64,000 nt of DNA from an uncultured Pseudocitrobacter sp. (GTDB lineage Bacteria > Pseudomonadota > Gammaproteobacteria > Enterobacterales > Enterobacteriaceae). Positions 58,276 to 64,000 of the stretch are shown piece by piece. Position numbers and translations under genes: made by a program. A model generated the notes under the pieces. That model worked only from the letters and a program-made list of their open reading frames with translations, was not told the DNA's origin and made no database searches. The stretch's first letter is position 1. Each line of letters begins with the position of its first letter. Location of the stretch: positions 32,564 to 96,563 of the forward strand of contig CAJYVI010000020.1 in the NCBI GenBank assembly GCA_913778145.1, given 5' to 3'.

Positions 58276-60246
58276 TCAGAAGCGGTAATCCACCGCCATA
58301 AAGTAGCGACGACCATCTTCGTTATAGCTATAGTCATCACGACTCAGGTCTTTATCCCCCAGGTTCAGCACACCGGCACGCAGCTTAACGTTTTGCGTCG
58401 CCTGCCATGCACCGCCCAGGTCCCACGTCGTGTAGCCGCCCGGCGTTTTCGACGTTGCGCTGACCGCACGCTGTTCGCCGTTATAACGCGCCGCCAGATA
58501 GAACGACCAGTCCTGTACCGGCGTCCAGTCTACGCGACCGTTAGCCGTATGAAACGGCAGCTCCTTCAACGGCTTATTCCCGCCATTGCTGAGATCGCGA
58601 CCATCGTTATAGGTGTAGTTCAGCGTCACTTTCCACTGCTCGCCAAACGGCACTTTCAGCTCGGTTTCCACACCCTGAATACGCGCTTTATTCACGTTGT
58701 AATAGGCGAAAATTGGCTTGCCGCTGGAATCAAAGCCGACAAAGTTGGAATAGCCAGGCGCTGCGCTGACATCAGAAGTACGCGCGATGTTGATCATATC
58801 TTCCACATCGTTGCGGAAGGTAGTCACGCTACCCTGCACGCCTTCCAGCCAGCCCTCTTCACCCTGATAGTAGAGGCCGATTTCCCAGCTTTCGCTGGTT
58901 TCGGGTTTCAGATCAGGGCTGCCCACGATACGGCAACCCCCACGGCAGGAGTTGGTGGTCCAGTCCGGGCTTAATTGCAGCAGGGATGGCGCTTTGAAGG
59001 CCGTAGCCCAGCCGCCTTTCACCGTGATGGTATCCGTCGCGCTATAGACCAGGTACGCACGCGGGCTCCAGTGATCGCCATAGGTTTCGTGATCGTCCAT
59101 ACGAATCCCGGTGGTCAGCGCCAGCGGTTCAAAAATACGCCATTCATCTTCAATAAACAGCGCGTACTGGCTGGCTGACGTTTCGCTGCTGGTTCCGCCG
59201 GTCAGGTTAACCGGATCTTTCAGTTTGTCGTGTCGCCATTCGCCGCCGAACGTGATCAACTGATTGATAGCCCCCACAGGCAGCACATATTTACCGTCAA
59301 TGGTGTTGCTTTCGGAGGTGATCGGGCTGCTGTTGCCGGGGTTCTTGTTATCGACTTTTTCGCCGTAGAACTTCAGCTCGCTGTTGCCGACATCCCAGCG
59401 GCCATTGTGGCTCAGGGAATAGTTTTGACGCTCAAGACGGTTCTTATCCAGCGAATCTGAATTTCTGTCCTGACGGTCAAAACCGTAACCGGCGGTGATG
59501 TCCTGATTATCCGTGGGCGTCCAGGCAAATTCGACGTTGGCATCGCGGCTGGTGAAGCCTTCGATGCGCGGCGTTTCGCCAGTGGCGCTGGTGGTGGACG
59601 ATTCCTGCTTATCTTTCTCACGTTTGGAGAGGCTACCAAAGGCTTTCACCCCCAATACGCCATCTACCAATGGGCCGCTGGTAAAGAACTGGCCGTTGTA
59701 AGTATCGCCGCGATCGCGGTTTTCCTGAATGGTGGTATCAGCTGTGATGCTTCCGGTCCATTTCTGACCAATCTTTTTGGTGATGATGTTGACCACGCCG
59801 CCCAGCGCATCGGAACCATAAAGTGAGGACATCGGCCCGCGCACCACTTCGATACGTTCGATGGAATCTGCCGGGATCCAGTTCAGGTCAAAATCGTTAT
59901 GACGGAAAACGGCATTACGCGAATTCACGCGTTTACCATCGATAAGAATCAGGGTGTAGCTGCTGTCGAGACCACGAATACTCACGCCCTGGCGGTTATC
60001 ACCTTCGTTGGTGAGCTGTACGCCCGGCACTTCTTTGAGGATATCTTTCAGGTTTTGCACCGGCTTGCGCTGCAGGTCTTCCTGAGTGATCACGCTGATA
60101 CTGGCAGGGGCATCTTTGACGCTCTGCTCGGTTGCGGCGGCGGTGACGACCATTTGTTCGCCTTCAGTGGCGGCGGCAACCGGCAGCGCCAGTGATAAAG
60201 CGGACACGCAGAGCCCGCCCCGGACGAAGGGGTTTAACCTGAACAT
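58276..60246 (-). CDS. cirA: TonB-dependent catecholate siderophore receptor CirA
   Basis: A 656-residue outer-membrane receptor for catecholate siderophore fragments and colicin Ia (E. coli 663). The signal peptide ends near VAA (about 25), followed by the TonB box EQMVVTA, a plug domain, and a 22-strand barrel ending in FMAVDYRF. A Fur box lies upstream. It stands alone on the minus strand between repeats and lysP. Confidence 0.96.
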   Translation of the reverse strand: MFRLNPFVRGGLCVSALSLALPVAAATEGEQMVVTAAATEQSVKDAPASISVITQEDLQRKPVQNLKDILKEVPGVQLTNEGDNRQGVSIRGLDSSYTLILIDGKRVNSRNAVFRHNDFDLNWIPADSIERIEVVRGPMSSLYGSDALGGVVNIITKKIGQKWTGSITADTTIQENRDRGDTYNGQFFTSGPLVDGVLGVKAFGSLSKREKDKQESSTTSATGETPRIEGFTSRDANVEFAWTPTDNQDITAGYGFDRQDRNSDSLDKNRLERQNYSLSHNGRWDVGNSELKFYGEKVDNKNPGNSSPITSESNTIDGKYVLPVGAINQLITFGGEWRHDKLKDPVNLTGGTSSETSASQYALFIEDEWRIFEPLALTTGIRMDDHETYGDHWSPRAYLVYSATDTITVKGGWATAFKAPSLLQLSPDWTTNSCRGGCRIVGSPDLKPETSESWEIGLYYQGEEGWLEGVQGSVTTFRNDVEDMINIARTSDVSAAPGYSNFVGFDSSGKPIFAYYNVNKARIQGVETELKVPFGEQWKVTLNYTYNDGRDLSNGGNKPLKELPFHTANGRVDWTPVQDWSFYLAARYNGEQRAVSATSKTPGGYTTWDLGGAWQATQNVKLRAGVLNLGDKDLSRDDYSYNEDGRRYFMAVDYRF

Positions 60247-60533
60247 TCCAAATCTCCATGAGGTGAATACGTAATTATTTCAAAAGGGTATTGCTCACAC
60301 TGACTGCTTCACGCTGCTGACCTTCAGCGCTTATTTTTTTATGCAGATGTGGCTGTCGCCTCTTGTCGGTCACGATTTACCGTAAGAGAGGGAGTGGCTT
60401 CATCCAGTATTAACGCGGGTGATGATAAAGAGAATGATAACAATTATCAATTAAGTTATTTAAAGTTATGTCAATATGTAATCGTTTAATTCTATCAATA
60501 CGGGAATTATCTTAGACAGGATGTAATTTTGAG
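60247..60533. other. cirA upstream region
   Basis: About 290 bases between the cirA start and the lysP terminator. It holds the Fur box at 60432-60450 and AT-rich sequence around it. No small gene or further structure was recognised. Confidence 0.5.
60432..60450. promoter_or_regulatory. Fur box of cirA
   Basis: GAATGATAACAATTATCAA contains the 7-1-7 palindrome TGATAAC-A-ATTATCA with one mismatch between arms, close to the Fur consensus. It sits about 185 bases before the cirA start. Confidence 0.8.
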
Positions 60534-60566
60534 TAAAAAAAAGCCCTCTTTGCGTGAAGAGGGCTT
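60534..60566 (-). terminator. Terminator of lysP
   Basis: Arms AAGCCCTCTT and AAGAGGGCTT with loop TGCGTG; on the minus strand a run of T follows. It lies 19 bases past the lysP stop. Confidence 0.9.
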
Positions 60567-60584
60567 CTTAGACAGGGGCGCTAA

Positions 60585-62054
60585 TTATTTCTTAAAGCGC
60601 TCCGGGAAATGCATTTCACTGTAGCGAACGAAGCGTGTGCCACGGCTCAGCTTATAACCAAACCAGATAATCAGGAACAGCGGAATACCAATGTAGGTTG
60701 CGGCAACGGCCCCCCAGTCAATGGTATCGGCAAGGAACGCTTCATAGTTCTGACCCAGGGTGATGATCAGGCACAGGACGAACGCGAAGATTGGCCCCAG
60801 CGGGAAAAACCCGGAACGGTACGGCAGATCGTTAATATCGTGGCCCTGCATCACATAACCGCGACGGAAGCGATAGTGACTGATGGCAATCCCCAGCCAG
60901 GCGATGAAGCCCGTCATCCCGGAGGTGTTGAGCAGCCACAGGTAAACGGTCTGGTTACCGAACATAGAAGTCAGGAAGCACAGGCCCGCGATTACCGTGG
61001 TCGCGTACAGCGCATTACGCGGTACACCACCTTTCGACAGTTTAGAGAAGATACGCGGCGCTTTACCGTCGCACGCCAGGGTGTAAAGCATACGCGTGGA
61101 TGCGTACATCCCGGAGTTACCCGCCGACAGTACCGCCGTCAGGATAACGGCGTTCATCACCGCTGCCGCTGAGAGTAGACCCGCATGCTGGAATACCAGA
61201 GTGAACGGGCTGACGCTGATGTCTTTCACATCGTTACGCAGCAGGCTCGGATCGGTGTACGGAATGATCAGGCTGATAATCAGGATAGCGAACACATAGA
61301 ACAGCAGGATTCGCCAGAAGACCTGACGCACGGCACGCGGAATGTTTTTCTCCGGGTTTTCCGATTCCCCCGCCGCGATACCAATCAGCTCGGTGCCCTG
61401 GAAAGAGAAGCCGACAATCATCGCCACGCCAATCATCGCCGACAAGCCACCGGCAAACGGCGCATCGCCGGTTGTCCAGTTGCTCCAGCCCACCGGCTGT
61501 GCGCCTTTAAAGATACCGATAATCATCATTACGCCAACCACGATGAAGATAATGACGGTGGCGACTTTAATCAGCGAGAACCAGTATTCCGCTTCGCCAA
61601 AGCCTTTCACGGAGATGTAGTTGAGCAGGAAAATAACGCACAGGAACACGGCGCTCCAGATCCAGCCCGGCGTATCCGGGAACCACCAGCTCATCACCAG
61701 CTGTGCGGCCACCAGGTCAACGGCGATAGTCACCGCCCAGTTGTACCAGTAGTTCCAGCCCAGCGCGAAGCCGAAGCCCTCTTCGACATAGTTCTGCCCG
61801 TAGGTAGCGAACGAACCGGAAACCGGCATATATGCCGCCAGTTCGCCCAGACTGGTCATCAGGAAGTAGACCATCAGGCCAATCAGAATGTATGAGAATA
61901 ATGCCCCGCCGGGGCCTGCTGCGGAAATGGTTGCGCCTGATGCGACAAAAAGACCTGTACCGATTGAACCGCCAATGGCGATCATCGTCAGGTGACGCGC
62001 CTTAAGTTCGCGACGGAGCGCGGGCGCTTGTGTGGTTTTAGTTTCGGAAACCAT
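60585..62054 (-). CDS. lysP: Lysine-specific permease LysP
   Basis: A 489-residue amino acid:H+ symporter of the APC family with 12 helices. In E. coli it also holds CadC inactive when lysine is scarce. The GGSIGTGLFVASG opening of helix 1 and the FQGTELIGIAAGE segment of helix 6 are family landmarks. The ATG at 62054 (MVSETKT) gives the E. coli length. Confidence 0.96.
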   Translation of the reverse strand: MVSETKTTQAPALRRELKARHLTMIAIGGSIGTGLFVASGATISAAGPGGALFSYILIGLMVYFLMTSLGELAAYMPVSGSFATYGQNYVEEGFGFALGWNYWYNWAVTIAVDLVAAQLVMSWWFPDTPGWIWSAVFLCVIFLLNYISVKGFGEAEYWFSLIKVATVIIFIVVGVMMIIGIFKGAQPVGWSNWTTGDAPFAGGLSAMIGVAMIVGFSFQGTELIGIAAGESENPEKNIPRAVRQVFWRILLFYVFAILIISLIIPYTDPSLLRNDVKDISVSPFTLVFQHAGLLSAAAVMNAVILTAVLSAGNSGMYASTRMLYTLACDGKAPRIFSKLSKGGVPRNALYATTVIAGLCFLTSMFGNQTVYLWLLNTSGMTGFIAWLGIAISHYRFRRGYVMQGHDINDLPYRSGFFPLGPIFAFVLCLIITLGQNYEAFLADTIDWGAVAATYIGIPLFLIIWFGYKLSRGTRFVRYSEMHFPERFKK

Positions 62055-62218
62055 TTGAAAATACTGTCCATCCAAAAATTGAGGCGCGATTGTAGCAGAC
62101 GAAAAGCCTGTCTTCTGGCAGAAATGCGCAGTTATAAGAGACCTTCATGATTAGCAGCCAATTATAAGTAAAGCAGTACATGCGGTTACTGGCGAGTTTC
62201 TCGCCAGCTGGCGACAGT

Positions 62219-63088
62219 CTATGAGATGGTGCAGTACGAGAGAAAACGCAGTAACGCATTTGAAAGATGTTTCTGCCGATGATGAATGCGCCACAGCGTG
62301 CGATTGAGTCCTGGCAACGGCACCGTTACTTCCATCAGTTTCCCGCTTTCCAGCTGTTCGGCAATCACGCGGCGTGACAGACAGCTGATGCCAAGCCCGT
62401 GGCGTACCGCATGTTTGATGGCTTCGGAGTTGCCAAGCTCCATTCCCAGACGGAACTGTGGCAAATGCGACAGCAGAAGATAATCAACAATTTCGCGGGT
62501 ACCGGAGCCTTTCTCACGCAAAATCCACGGCTGTGCCGACAGGCGCGCGAGCGTCACCTCTCCTTCCAGCAACGGCGAATCCGGCGCGGCAAACACAACC
62601 AGCTCATCTTCCAGCCACGGTTCAGCCACAATATCCGCCGAATGACACGGCCCCTCGATAAAACCGATATCGACGCGAAAATCCGCCACGGCATTAATGG
62701 CATCCTGACTGTTGCCCACGCTAAGCTCAATCGGCAAATCAGGGAAATCCCGGCGATAGCGGCCAATCATTTCTGGCAAAAGATAGTTACCGATAGTGCT
62801 ACTGGCGTAGACGCGGATTGCACCGTTATCTTCGCGGAACAGTTGCTCAATTTCGGTTGCCTGTTCAAGCAATGCCAGTGCGCGCGGGTAAAGCAGACGC
62901 CCGTGCTCGTTCACCACCAGCCGCTTGCCGACACGATCGAAAAGCTGCACGCCCAGTTGCCCTTCCAGATCGGTCAACGCCGCGCTGACCGCAGATTGCG
63001 ACAATGCCAGCATCTGCGAGGCCTGAGTGGTGGACCCGCTTTTAAGTACTTCCGCAAACACTTCAAGCTGTCGCAGCGTGATATGCAT
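62219..63088 (-). CDS. yeiE: LysR-type regulator YeiE
   Basis: A 289-residue LysR-family regulator, 293 in E. coli. The wHTH (about 4-60, with [21 protein letters not shown] in two parts) is followed by an effector domain. YeiE has been linked to sulfite and iron responses in enterobacteria and is divergent from yeiH, which it may control. Confidence 0.92.
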   Translation of the reverse strand: MHITLRQLEVFAEVLKSGSTTQASQMLALSQSAVSAALTDLEGQLGVQLFDRVGKRLVVNEHGRLLYPRALALLEQATEIEQLFREDNGAIRVYASSTIGNYLLPEMIGRYRRDFPDLPIELSVGNSQDAINAVADFRVDIGFIEGPCHSADIVAEPWLEDELVVFAAPDSPLLEGEVTLARLSAQPWILREKGSGTREIVDYLLLSHLPQFRLGMELGNSEAIKHAVRHGLGISCLSRRVIAEQLESGKLMEVTVPLPGLNRTLWRIHHRQKHLSNALLRFLSYCTIS

Positions 63089-63206
63089 ATCGTTCCTGCC
63101 CGTTCATTCGGCGCTTACCAGTTATTACGATTAATTATAAATATATAATCAATTTTATCTTTAAACCAGCACGGCGTAATCTTTTGCCCAGACAAAGGAG
63201 AAGGTT

Positions 63207-64000
63207 ATGGCAGAAATCACATTACGCGAACCTCATCGTACTGTAAGACATTATATCCCCGGCCTGGCGTTAAGCGCGGTGATCACCGGGGCGGCACTGT
63301 GGGCCGGGAGTATTCCCGCTATTTCAGGCGCAGGATTTAGTGCATTGACGCTGGCTATCCTGCTGGGGATGGTCATCGGTAACACGGTTTACCCTAAAAT
63401 CTGGCAATCCTGCGACGGTGGCGTACTGTTCGCCAAACAGCATTTGCTGCGGCTTGGCATCATTCTTTATGGTTTTCGCCTGACGTTTTCGCAAATTGCT
63501 GAAGTGGGCGTCAGCGGCATCGCCACCGACGTCTTAACATTGACCAGCACCTTTTTACTGGCCTGCTGGCTGGGGCAAAAAGTGTTTGGGCTGGATAAAC
63601 AAACCAGCTGGCTGATTGGTGCGGGTAGCAGTATCTGCGGCGCGGCGGCCGTGCTGGCGACGGAACCGGTAGTAAAAGCAGAAGCAAGTAAAGTGACCGT
63701 GGCAGTCGCGACCGTGGTTATCTTCGGTACGCTGGCTATCTTCCTTTATCCGGCGATGTACCCGCTGCTGGCGCACTGGTTCAGCCCGGAAACCTACGGC
63801 ATCTATATTGGTTCGACGATGCACGAAGTGGCGCAGGTGGTTGCTGCAGGGCATGCGATTAACCCGGAAGCAGAAAATGCGGCGGTCATTGCCAAAATGC
63901 TGCGCGTGATGATGCTGGCCCCGTTCCTGCTTATCCTGGCAGCGCGCGTGAAACAGCTTGCTCCGGCGGGCAGCGGTCAGAAAAGTAAAATTACTATCCC
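63207..64000 (+). CDS. yeiH: UPF0324 membrane protein YeiH (cut by window end)
   Basis: The ATG at 63207 has an AAGGAGAAGG ribosome site; the frame stays open to the end of the window (264 codons, family about 350). The product has many hydrophobic helices, with GAGSSICGAAAVLATEPVV and IGSTMHEVAQVVAAG, features of the YeiH/UPF0324 family, linked to sulfite export. The C terminus lies outside. Confidence 0.93.
   Translation, partial: MAEITLREPHRTVRHYIPGLALSAVITGAALWAGSIPAISGAGFSALTLAILLGMVIGNTVYPKIWQSCDGGVLFAKQHLLRLGIILYGFRLTFSQIAEVGVSGIATDVLTLTSTFLLACWLGQKVFGLDKQTSWLIGAGSSICGAAAVLATEPVVKAEASKVTVAVATVVIFGTLAIFLYPAMYPLLAHWFSPETYGIYIGSTMHEVAQVVAAGHAINPEAENAAVIAKMLRVMMLAPFLLILAARVKQLAPAGSGQKSKITI

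Overview
The window is chromosomal DNA of a member of the Enterobacteriaceae close to the Citrobacter/Salmonella/Escherichia group. The gene order follows the E. coli mrp-metG to yeiE-yeiH segment, and most proteins look near-identical in length and motif to their E. coli counterparts. Species cannot be fixed from the sequence alone; Citrobacter is my best guess. I see no tRNA, rRNA, insertion sequence, prophage or CRISPR array.

Layout. 1-7.5 kb: mrp and metG (divergent), a YehR-type lipoprotein, yehS, the pyruvate-sensing pair btsS/btsR, and the tiny gene yohO. mlrA, which sits between btsS and yohO in E. coli, is absent. 7.5-19 kb: the yehWXY osmoprotectant ABC transporter genes are separated from their binding-protein gene yehZ/osmF by an 8 kb insertion. 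It holds a membrane-bound wHTH regulator and a chaperone-usher fimbrial operon (pilin, chaperone, usher, tip adhesin, second chaperone). 19-23.3 kb: an MFS permease, a GPH-family oligosaccharide symporter and a cytoplasmic GH28 enzyme, probably for pectin-derived oligosaccharides. 23.6-34.5 kb: bglX, dld, a GNAT acetyltransferase, pbpG, yohC, yohD, an intact mdtQ, a methyltransferase and dusC. 34.5-40.5 kb: the 3-hydroxybenzoate/gentisate catabolic operon mhbTDHIM with its divergent LysR regulator mhbR. 40.6-48.7 kb: yohJK, cdd, sanA, a HipA-like kinase toxin gene followed by its HTH partner, preTA and a DUF1097 gene. 48.8-64 kb: mglBAC, galS, yeiB, folE, a YbfB/YjiJ-type MFS gene, yeiG, cirA, lysP, yeiE and the start of yeiH.

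The core housekeeping backbone is interrupted at discrete junctions by accessory blocks: fimbriae, pectin-oligomer use, gentisate pathway and HipA-type toxin-antitoxin. Several regulatory sites can be read directly: a class II CRP site plus gal operator at mglB, a similar pair at galS, a Fur box at cirA, CRP/CytR-type sequences at cdd, and a large palindrome before the hipA-like gene.

The least ordinary items are the fimbrial insertion that splits the osmoprotectant operon, the reversed toxin-first hip locus with its three-copy operator, the GH28 enzyme lacking the usual GHG and RIK motifs, and a REP element that appears to have landed inside the metG terminator and duplicated its hairpin.
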